Shown one piece after another: positions 1 to 10,700 of a stretch of 50,548 nucleotides of DNA; position 1 is the stretch's first letter; each line of letters opens with the position of its first letter. Made by a program: the position numbers and the translations under genes. Below the pieces are notes generated by a model. It was given only the letters and a program-made list of their open reading frames with translations. It was not told where the DNA came from and searched no databases. Origin of the DNA: an archaeon (GTDB lineage Archaea > Nanobdellota > Nanobdellia > Woesearchaeales > GW2011-AR9); NCBI GenBank assembly GCA_002688265.1, contig NZCK01000030.1, positions 1 through 50,548 on the forward strand. The letters are read 5' to 3'.

Positions 1-2
1 CT

Positions 3-278
3 TTATTCTTCTGCAGCTGCTTCCATATCTTCAGAATTCTCTGCTGTTTCTTCAATTCCAATTGAAGCTTCTGCGTCTGTTTCTACTGGTTCTGAGACTG
101 ATTCTGTAGAATCTTCAATTGTTAAAGATACTTGTGCTACATCTTGCATATCTCCAACAGTTGCTCTTGCATCAAAAGCAGAACTTACAATAAACCATGT
201 ACTTACAATTGTCACCACTGTTACTGCAACAATCAAAATTAGTAGTGTTTTATTACTCACTTCTTGTGATTTTCCCAT
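3..278 (-). CDS. Small single-pass membrane protein, unknown function
   Basis: Not recognised as a named family. It has a short polar N-terminus, one hydrophobic segment at about residues 11-33, then an acidic Glu/Ser/Thr-rich tail rich in EE and SE pairs. The likely arrangement is one membrane anchor with an acidic extracytoplasmic tail. Two ATG codons stand side by side. I chose the second because GAGGTGA at 283-289 then has a 4-base spacer, closer to the 5-7 seen at other SD-led genes here. It diverges from rpl11, with about 310 bases between the two starts. Confidence 0.6.
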   Translation of the reverse strand: MGKSQEVSNKTLLILIVAVTVVTIVSTWFIVSSAFDARATVGDMQDVAQVSLTIEDSTESVSEPVETDAEASIGIEETAENSEDMEAAAEE

Positions 279-482
279 CATTTCACCTCTAAATTTATTT
301 AAGAACACAATTTTCTATGTTCTAACTAAATTATTTTATTGATAAAAGAGTGTTCTTTAGTTTATATAGTTTTTCAATATTTCTTAGAAAATATCAGTCC
401 TTGACCCATAATCACTACTTTTTTCTCAAAAAATCAATACAAATAAGGTGTATTTACTTTTCATTACATTATAACAGCAACA

Positions 483-490
483 TATATAAA
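483..490 (+). promoter_or_regulatory. TATA box of the rpl11 transcript
   Basis: TATATAAA lies about 105 bases before the rpl11 start, which predicts an untranslated leader of roughly 75-80 bases. The preceding bases (CAGCAACA) are nearly the same as those before the tRNA-Met TATA box at 22343. The leader carries GGAAGTG directly before an ATG at 539, opening a 13-codon frame whose stop at 578-580 overlaps the AGGTGA ribosome binding site of rpl11. That arrangement could couple or regulate translation, but I see no direct proof. Confidence 0.6.
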
Positions 491-591
491 TCACTTGCAA
501 ATCAAAGACTTCGTTACAATTGAATCACAAAGGAAGTGATGCTCCAAGTAAGATTCATGCTTCAAAAAATAATAGTTTAGGTGAATAATTT

Positions 592-1296
592 ATGGCAAAA
601 CAAAGTATAGATGCACTCATTGAAGGTGGAAAAGCTACAGCAGCGCCACCATTAGGACCAGCATTAGGTCCAACTGGAGTTAATATTGGTCAAGTAGTAG
701 CTGAAATTAACAAAAAAACAGGAGATTTCAAAGGGATGAAAGTTCCAGTAAAAGTAACAATTGATACTGAAACTAAAGAATTTGAAATTAGTATTGGAAC
801 TCCTCCTGCAGCTCAATTAATCAAAAAAGAAGCTGGTGTTAAATCTGGAGCTTCAAACCCTTTAACAGAAAAAGTTGCAGACCTTTTAATTGAACAGATC
901 ATTAAAGTTTCTAACATGAAACAAGATTCTCTTCTAGGAAATGATACCAAAGCTAGAGTTCGTGAGATCGTTGGTACTTGTCAATCTATGGGAATCATGG
1001 TTGAAGGAATGTCGGCAGCAGACGCTCTTGTAGCAATTGCTGAAGGTAAGTTTGACGCAAAAATAGCTAGTGGTAAAACTGAATTGACTGAAGAAGAAAA
1101 GAAAAAACAGGAAGAAGAGAAACAAAGGTTAGCTGCTGAATTAGCTGAAAAACGAAAAGTTCATCTTGCTGAAGGGAATAGCATCCTAACTTCAATGGAA
1201 GGAAAAGATGTTAAGAAAATCAGGCAAAAAATGACTGAAGCTGGACTTCCAATGACAATTGTTAATGAATTAGCACCAATGGAAGAAAAGAAATAA
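592..1296 (+). CDS. rpl11: Large subunit ribosomal protein L11 with long C-terminal extension
   Basis: L11 binds the GTPase-associated centre of 23S rRNA. The N-terminal domain shows the proline-rich signature PPLGPALGPTGVNIGQ at about residues 19-34, and the rRNA-binding C-terminal domain follows (about 75-155, with KQDSLLG and VEGMS). Archaeal L11 is usually near 160 residues; this one has 234. The extra part is a Lys/Glu-rich helix (about 160-190) and a final segment of about 40 residues that I do not recognise. AGGTGA lies 7 bases before the ATG. L1, L10 and L12, its usual archaeal operon partners, are not next to it, so it appears monocistronic. Confidence 0.95.
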   Translation: MAKQSIDALIEGGKATAAPPLGPALGPTGVNIGQVVAEINKKTGDFKGMKVPVKVTIDTETKEFEISIGTPPAAQLIKKEAGVKSGASNPLTEKVADLLIEQIIKVSNMKQDSLLGNDTKARVREIVGTCQSMGIMVEGMSAADALVAIAEGKFDAKIASGKTELTEEEKKKQEEEKQRLAAELAEKRKVHLAEGNSILTSMEGKDVKKIRQKMTEAGLPMTIVNELAPMEEKK

Positions 1297-1449
1297 TTGT
1301 GCAAACTAAGTTAATTTTTGTTTTATTTTTTATTTTTTATATCTCTCCCTATATTATTTCTTTTTCATTTGTTTATCAATTGCAATAGTTTCTTATTAAA
1401 AATAAAACATCAAAATAAACTTTAAGAAAATAGAATAAATAAACTAAGT

Positions 1450-1680
1450 TCAAACTTTCCTAACTGGCTTCAAACGATCTAATTCTTCGATTTCTGCTTT
1501 CTTAATAGAAAGAATGGTTGCAGATAAATTCTCTACTAATTCTAAGACTTTCTTAGCTTTATTCATTTGCTTCATCAAAAGCATAATTACAATTGCAGCT
1601 TCCAGCAATAAAAGACCAGAGATTATTGCTAGCACAAAGACAATTTCCACAAGAGGGACTTCTACTCCAAAAACTAACAT
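1450..1680 (-). CDS. Small membrane protein, unknown function
   Basis: A 76-residue protein with one long or two short hydrophobic segments at about residues 8-35, followed by a basic amphipathic helix containing MNKAKKVLELVENL. No family is recognised. GGTGA precedes the ATG by about 10 bases. It lies just upstream, on the same strand, of nothing but the end of the giant surface gene at 1776, which would be read toward it, so the two could share a transcript. The tail is probably cytoplasmic because it is lysine-rich. Confidence 0.55.
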   Translation of the reverse strand: MLVFGVEVPLVEIVFVLAIISGLLLLEAAIVIMLLMKQMNKAKKVLELVENLSATILSIKKAEIEELDRLKPVRKV

Positions 1681-1775
1681 TCTATCCTTTTCACCTTTTT
1701 TTTAATCCAAAATATTCCTAAATGCTTAACTCACTTAACTTTAACTTGCTTAAATATATTTCTAAAGATTCATTT

Positions 1776-4700
1776 TCAGGCATTTAAATCTTTCCTAATT
1801 GATTGTATTTCCTCTGCAGCTCCTTTAAAGGTGTCAAATAGTACTGGTCTGGCCGGGCCAAATGCAAAAGCTAACAAACACATTCCTACTAATACTAATA
1901 AAAATCCAAATGCAATTTGGGATTCTCTTGAGGGAATAGTGTCTTCATATATTATATAGGCTGCTTCTTCTGTTTGTTCGTAAGCTACTGTTGCAATTTC
2001 AGCAAAAGAAATTGCTCCAGTTACGTCTCCTATCAACGCTCCTGTGATTGCAGTTCTTGCTACATCTGTACCTTGAGCAGTTTCACTGGCTGCCAACTCT
2101 GAAGCCACAGTTGAGTGTAAATCTTGTTTGGAATCCAAATCGAGCAAGAACGATTGGGAGGATATCACTCCTCCTGTTCCGTAGACATTTATATTCACTA
2201 TGTATTGACCACCTGTGAGCAAATCAGGATCATAATTAAATCTTTGAGCAAACACAAATCCTTGTTTTCCTTCAGCAGCGCCTGTTAATTGTTCATCAAT
2301 ATCGTATGGACCATAAACATCAGTAAATAACACTCTAGTATCTGATCCAAATAGTGCGTTACCTGCAAATCCAAATTTGCCTCCAATTGAAGTGACTGAT
2401 GGTTTAGATACATCAGTTAAACTTATTTCTAAATATTGACCATCATATATCCCAAAAGTGTCTTTTTTGATCAAAGTTTCTTCTGCAGCAGTTTCTTCAA
2501 CACCTTCTCTTTCTTGTTTAGCAATTAAGGAAACAATTTCAATACTATTATCATCTTCGCTTGGTGTTACAGTACTATAAGTTGTCACTGTCCTAGATAA
2601 TTCAATTTTTTGAGTCAATACAGCTTCTTCTGAAATTGTTTCTCCATCACTTGCATACATTGAAACCAAAATTGTTTCTGTAGAACTACTTCCAACACCT
2701 GCGCTAACTTCTAATTCTATTTCTTCAGTTGCTCCAGGATTAATCACAACATGATTTGCTCCTCCAAAAGATGCAACTAACATCTCATCAGAAACTGCCA
2801 TTGAAGAGGCAGTAAGTCCTGCTTTGGCTCCAGCTGACCCAGTGTATATTTTTCGAATTACAACTGGTTTTACATCTTCAACAGATTCTTGTTTTGCAAC
2901 AGGCACTAATACTATAGCTTTATCCGCTGAATTAGTAAGTCCCATTGTAAGAACTTCTCTTGGAAGATCTGCATTTCTTCTTGCATCATAAGCGTTATCA
3001 ATAACTGCTACTGTTTTTTTACTTGTGTCTGAACCAGAATCCAAACTAGATTGTGAGCCTTTACCAACTAGATTAGTTCTAGATGAATCACTTCCAGATC
3101 CACCTGTACCAGTAGTTTCTGAGTCTGCAGTTCCGGAACTCACTTTTTCTCTTTTGATTACTCCTACTACTAAATGTTTCTTTACTTCATCTGGTTTGAG
3201 TATATTCTCTTTTGATGGGATCACTGCATTAATTGGTCCAACTTTTTTTAATGGAATTTTTGGTTTCTTCTTAATAGGAGATACTTCAGCTCCATTTTGA
3301 CCACTTTGTTCTGAAGATTCACTATCTTCAGCATCCTCAGCACTTGCACCACTTTCAACACTACTTCCACCACTACCCCCTCCACCGCCTGAACTACAAG
3401 TTGTTGTAAGTGCTGGCCTAGTTAAAGTAGTACTACAAGCATTAATATCAGAGCAGGTTCTAGATTTGGTTCCACCAGTACAACTTGACCAAGCACCACA
3501 AGACCACGCCTCAGAACAATAAAGTAAAGGCAACCGATCACCAAAAGTTGAAACTGAAATCAGATAATTATTTACATACGGCAATCGAGTATCACCAACA
3601 CTGTCATTTGCAACATCATTTGGTGCAGACGACGACCCATCATCTCTGCCCTGATAATTACTCCAGTAATTTCCACCAGTACAATTCCTTCCAACAATAC
3701 TCACATAACCTGTAATACAAGCATAACTAGTGTTATAACTATTATTTCCATTATCAATTACATTTTGAGTTGTGGCATTAAAAGCATTATTATATATTGA
3801 ATTATTATAACTAATACTTGCATTAAATCCTAATGGTAAATTGTGAATTTGTGTTCTTTCAATTACACTATGATTCACATTAGCTATATTTATTCCATTA
3901 CCTGAAGCGTTCAAAATAGTGATATTTGTAATATTAAGATAACTAAATCCTCTAACAAGAATTGTGCTGTTAAAACTTAATATGTTCCCATCTTTTATAG
4001 TTACATTACTGGCATTTCCAATTATAAATGCGTGTCCTGAAGAATTCCCATCTAAGTAAAAGCCAGCCATATCTACTACAATATGACTGGTTTCAATACT
4101 AAAACAAGTACCATTACTAGACACATTAGAAGTAAAGGTATAATCTGAAGTTAATTCTCTGCAAATTGATGGTGCTGTTTCATTTAACAAAATAGTGATA
4201 TTATTTGATTCAAGAGTAGTTATATTTGCTGAAAAATTTATGCTAGTATATCCCGTTTTACTTGCTTCAAAATTATATGGTGTTTGTAAATTCCAACCAT
4301 CTAAATCAACAACTCCTTCTGGGATTTGCATTTGATATAAGATTCCATTTGAATTAGTGTTTCCACTAGCAACTGATTGATTATTAATATCATAAGCTGT
4401 TACTGATGCCCCTTCAATTTCAAAACCACTTAAATTACTAACATTAACATCAATATACCATTGAACTAATAAACTAGCATTAGAGTCTGAAGAAAAAGAA
4501 AGATTATTCTTATCAAATGTCACATTTGTAAGAGTATTATTCCCATGAAATAATTCTATTTCATTTGCAGTTGCTAAATTTTTGAATAATGTGTCATTTA
4601 CAAAAGTGTTATCTGAACCATTCCCAAAATAAATAACTGCTTTAGTTTCTGAAGTCAAAATATTATTAATAAATCTGTTACCAAATCCAGTATTTACACC

Positions 4701-7700
4701 ATCTCCTACTGCAATAGCATATCCTACTGAGGTGATATTATTATTATCAAAAATATTGTAATCATCATTTAATAATACTGCTGATGATCCTCCAACACCA
4801 GTAGAAATAAGAGTATTATTTGTATAATTACTATAAGCTCCTTCACTAATTACAACACTTGAAGCAGTCATATTATTATTACTAACATCAAAATAATATG
4901 CTACATTAATATCCATCAATAATGCTTCATTTTCATATGCATAAATAATATTATTATTGATGGTATGGCCTGTTGAAACATCAACATCAATTGCAGAGTG
5001 AGTTCCACTAGCTATAATTGTATTATAAAGAATTTCTGCATTTACTCCTTTTTCATTTAAGTATAATGTACCTAAATTTGCTGAAGAACAATTACAATCT
5101 AAAGTGCTCGAATTTAATAAAAATTCATCTCCATATACAGTTACTGCAGTGTCACCTTGGGTTGAATTAATTGTCGAATTATAGATTGTCAAATTATGTC
5201 CATTTTGACCATTATTAACTCCACGACTAAAATTCAACAAATTACCAAAATTTTTGATGGTCACATTAGTAAAATTACCTACTTCAACCCCATAACCACT
5301 TCCATTACTAGAAACTTTGTAACCATTTCCATCAATTACAATATTACTGGCATTAACTACAAAACAGCCATCTGTAGTTACAATGTCTTCAGTAAGAGTA
5401 TAATCAGAATTTAAAGTATCACAAGGTGAACTTGCAGCAACAACAGTTTCATTTAACAAAATTGTTATATTATTACTTTCAAGATTTGTAATATTAACAG
5501 TGACATTATCACCAGAATAATTAGTTTTTACAGCTTCAAATTCATATGGTGTCTGCAAATCCCAACCACTTGCATCAAGAAATCCTTCTGGAATTAACAT
5601 TTGGTAAACAAAACCATCAGCACCAGTACTACCATTATCTACAACTAAACTACTTGTATTATAAGCATTTACAACGGCACCTTCAACTCCTACCCCATTA
5701 GAATTACTAACATTAACATCCATATACCAATAAATCTCTAAACTTGCATTAGCACTTGGAAAAAACGAAAGATTATTCTTATCAAAAGTCACATTTGTAA
5801 GAGTATGATTTCCATGAGACAATTCTATAAAATTAGATGTTGCTGAATTCTTAATCAAAGTATCGTTTACAAATCTTGTATCAGACCCATTTCCAAAGTA
5901 AACCACAGATGAACTTTCTGAGACCAACAAATTGTTTTCAAATACATTACTCTCTGCAGAATCACCTGCATTACCAACTGACAATGTATATCCTCTTGAA
6001 CTAATGTTATTGTACTCAAATTGATTATTATCTGAATCTAACAAAACTCCAGAAAAACCAGTTAGCCCAAAAGAAGTTAAATTATTATATGTGAAATTAT
6101 TTCCAGATCCTCCAGAAACAGCATTAGTCCGAGCAGTCAGATTATTGTTTGTTACTAAGATATAATTTGTTCCTCCTGAGGTGATCGTCAAAGCTGCATC
6201 AACTAAAGAATAAATATTATTATTGTTTATTTGATGTTGATCAGAGTCTCCTACATCAACAGCATCATGTGTTCCTGTTGCAATAATATTGTTGTTTGTG
6301 AGTATTGCACTTTGAGCGGTCACAACTGCCCTTAAAGTTGCGGCTTGATCTCCACTACAATTACAATCTAAAGTACTTAGGTTCAATAAAAATTCTTTAG
6401 AAGAAACAAAAACCGCTGTATTTCCTGCTGTTGAATTTATTGTAGAATTATAGATTGTTAAATTATGTCCATTTTGACCAACATTAACTCCTCTGCTAAA
6501 ATTCAATAAATTTCCAAAATTTTTGATTGTCACATTAGTAAAGTTACCTACTTCAACCCCATAACCACTAGCATTACTAGAAACTTGGTAACCCTTACCA
6601 TCAATTATAATATTACTGGCATTAACTACAAAACAACCATCAGTGGTCACAATGTCTTCAGTCAAAGTATAATCAGAATTTAAAGTAGCACATTGGTCAG
6701 TTGCCACAATTACTAAATTACTACTTTGTTTAGGATTTCCATCATGACTTCCGTCATTAGGAGTTACTTCTACTGTCCAATTATCACCAACATTCAATTC
6801 AGAACTCTCAATAATATCTGTTTTATTCAAATAAATTGCTTCTACTTGCTGATCAGTCAAGGTTCGGTTGAAAATCATACAATCATCTATTGTTCCATTA
6901 AGATAATTTGTTATTCCTCCTTGGTCTGCCGCCCCAAAAGTTAAATTTGCTAATCCTTGATAAAAATCTCCAAAATCTGCATTACTGGTAACTCCTAACA
7001 CTCCATCAATAAACATAGAAGAATTAATTGCAGCTCCAGAATAATAAGAAGTTATTGCCACATGGTGCCATTCATTAGTTGTCCATCCTGCTAATCCAAT
7101 ATCATAATCTATTGCTTCATCACCAGAATTATTTGAGGAATATTGAAGTATAGTATTTCCTCCTGATCTATAAAATGTTAAAAGAGGGCTACTAGTTCCA
7201 CCAGGTCCAGTTGAGAATCCTCCAAAAACTATTTGATCCGTTCCATCAGTCATTGGGATTACATTTAATTTTACAAAACACGAAAGGGAAAAAGAACTTG
7301 TTCCAGCAAAACTATAGTTTTCGATAATTAAATAATCGTTGTCTCCATCAAATTCGTAAGCTCCTTTTCCATCATATCCTCCAGTTGAGTTCCAAACTAT
7401 TGCCCCATACCCAGTACCATTATTTTCATTTCCAGAGTAATCCCAAACATTATTTGATGTTGTACCATTAATCCCTTCAAATGGAACAATAATATTTGCA
7501 AATGAAGTCCCATTCAATTTCCAATTGTAAATACCCTTTATTGAATCTCCATCAATGTCTGCAGTTGATTGATTGTAAGCAGTCAGATTTTCAGTTGTCA
7601 AATTAGTTCCTAAACTCGAATTCAAAACTGGGCTGTCATGAGTTGGCGCAGTATTTTTAATAACTTTCTCAGTTGACCACATCGTTGAAGAATTAGATGT

Positions 7701-10700
7701 TCCATCATCAGCATATACACTAACATTCAAAACATCTTCTTTAGTAAAATTATTTGAGTTCAAATCAACAACAACAACTGTACCATTTGCTATACTAGCA
7801 TTTGTTTGATTGTAAATATTAGTATCATTCAAATACCAAAGGAAATAAACTGTTGCTGAATCTGCATCTGAATCAGTATAAGTCACACTTGTTGACAGAT
7901 CATTATTAGTGTATGCAGTATTTGGACTTATTACTGGTGTATCTAAAGCAGGGGCAATATTAGCTACTTGCAACGTAGAATACCACACTAAACTAGAATT
8001 ATCTACAGTATCATTTGCATAAACGCTTAAATTAACAAATTGGCTTTTGGAATAATTTGTAGAATTTAAAGTTGATACAACAATTGACCCTGAACCTATG
8101 CTAGTATTAGTTTGGTTATGCACATTCACATTATCCACGTACCACAAAAAGTAAACAGTTCCACTATCACCATCTAAATCATTATAGGTAATGTTGGCAT
8201 TAAGATCTGTGTTTGTATCAATCTGTGCTTCATCATAAGTAGGGGTATCTACTGTTGGAGCATTATTTGAAACAGCATTTATGGCAATATTATCACTACA
8301 AACTTGCAAGCCATCCTCAATTCCATCATTAGGAGTAACACAAGTTGACCAATTATCATCAGCACTTGTTTGTGCACTTACAATTAAGTCTGTACGATTG
8401 TCATATAAAGCCAATATCTGGTCCACTGAAAGTGAAATATTCCAAAGAACCAGTTGATCAATTGTTCCATTCCAGGGTTGTCCACCATTTTTATCACTTC
8501 CAATATGAAAATCATTAGCAGCAAATGAAGGAGTTACTGTTATGGATCCTTGTGATACAGCATTTTCATATAGAGTCATATTGTTAGTACTATTCTTAAA
8601 CACCATTGTCACAAAAAACCATTCATTTAATGGCCAAGAACCACCTCCAGTAACAGACAATTCATCAGTTCCATTCCCAATAGTTGCTTTTATTCTTTGA
8701 CCATTATCTGATTCTAACAAGTAACCATCAGGTGAAGTAAATCTCCCAGCAAGTATCACAGCATCAGTCCCATCTAATTTCGCCCAAGCTGACAAAGAAA
8801 AATCTCCTTTGGGATTTATGAAATTAGCATTAGGAATTAACAATTCCCTTCCAGATGTTGCATTAAATTCATATGCTCCATTTCCATCGTAGCCCCCTGT
8901 TGCATTCCAAACTGAAGTGGCACCTTCCCCTGCTGCGTTATCATTTCCACTATAATCCCAAGAATTGTTAGTTGAGCTAGCATTAATTTGTTCGAAGGGA
9001 ATATTTAATGTTGCAACACTTGTACCATTCAAATACCAATTTGTGACATTATAAACATCATCATTGTCTGAATCACTTGCAACCCAATAACTAGTCAAAT
9101 TTTGATTTGAATCATTAGTTGTGATATCTGTTGAATTAAGGACAAGTGAACTTATAACAGAAAAGCTATTTTGCACAGTTAAATTTGTTGACCAAACAGT
9201 TAGAGAATCATTTGTCCCGTCATTGGCATAAACACTCAAGTTAACCTGTTGATCTTTACTATAATTAGCTGAGTTTAGTGAAGAATTAACTTCTGAACTT
9301 GCAGATATGCTTGCATTAGTCTGATTATGTACGTTCACATTATCAACATACCACAGGAAATATACTGTCCCACTGTCTCCATCCATATCTTGATATGTAA
9401 TATTTGCACTAATATCATCCTTAGTATAAATTGCAGATTCATTAAATGAAGGAGTGTTTAAACTAGGAATTATATTCTCAACTGTTAAAGTTGTAGACCA
9501 ATTTGTTGAAGAATTGTCTGTTCCATCATCAGCATAAACACTTACATTAACCTTTTGATTCTTAGTGTAGTTATCTGAATTCAAACTTACATTAATTTCT
9601 GATCCATTCTCAACTCCTGCCACTGATTCGTTATACACATTCACATTGTCAACATACCACTCAAAAAACAAAGTACCAGAATTATTATCTGGGTCTGTAT
9701 AATTGCTTGAGGCAGTCAAATCAAAATTAGTATAAATTATAGATTCATTGAAAGTGATAGTACTAACTGTTGGAGCAGAATTGCTTTGAATAGTAGTATA
9801 GTTACTAAATGAACTTACATTTGCAAATAGAATGCCTTTCCCTGAATCATAACTGACATTACAAGTGTCTAATGCATCACATCTTATTCCATCTTTATGT
9901 AATTCTGGTGTCTCACTATAAGCCAAACCATAAATTTCTATCTCTGCAGTACTATTCAATTTTTGAGAACTAGCAATACTATAGAAACCGATATTATTAT
10001 TCTCTAAAAATATATTTGTACCAACAGACAAATTTTGGGCATGACTCAAATCGCTTGAATTCCAAGTGATTTTACCATAAGTGTTGTTAATCATTAATTC
10101 ATTGATATCATCAGCACCTGAATCGTCATCAATATTCTCATTATTTATACTTGTCATAATATTATTTTCAATATTAGATTGCTCAACTGTAGTACCAAGC
10201 AATAAAGCATCATTATTACAATTTATTGTGTTATTAGTAAAATTATGATCCCCTGGATTTCCTAGTAAATAGACACATGGTTTACTAGGAAATCCACTGT
10301 TAAAAGTTCCAGTAAATGTATTATTCTCAAGATGACCTTCATCATCATTTAATACTAATAAATAATCAGAACCATCAGTCCTTGTAATTTCATTATTTCG
10401 AAAATCCATCCTATACGAACCAGATTCTAAAGAAACTAATGCACTACTACTATTTCCTGTGATCACATTATTTGTGATTGTTGCATCTTTTGAAAGATCT
10501 CCTCCACCACCTAGTCTAATTGCAATACTAGCAACCCCTTCAGTTAGGTTAAACACGTTCTCAGTGATTAAAGCACCTGAGGTACCCCAGATAAGGATTC
10601 CATTAGAAGCCTCTCCTGAAGAAACAGTATTATTCGCAACTGTTGTTCTTGCACCATCACTACCAATAGCAGTACTAGTGGCGTTTGTGATAGTGTTGTT

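Noticed and set aside
539-591. L1-binding site mimic in the rpl11 leader
   Set aside because: Some bases resemble such sites, but the two required helices do not pair well.
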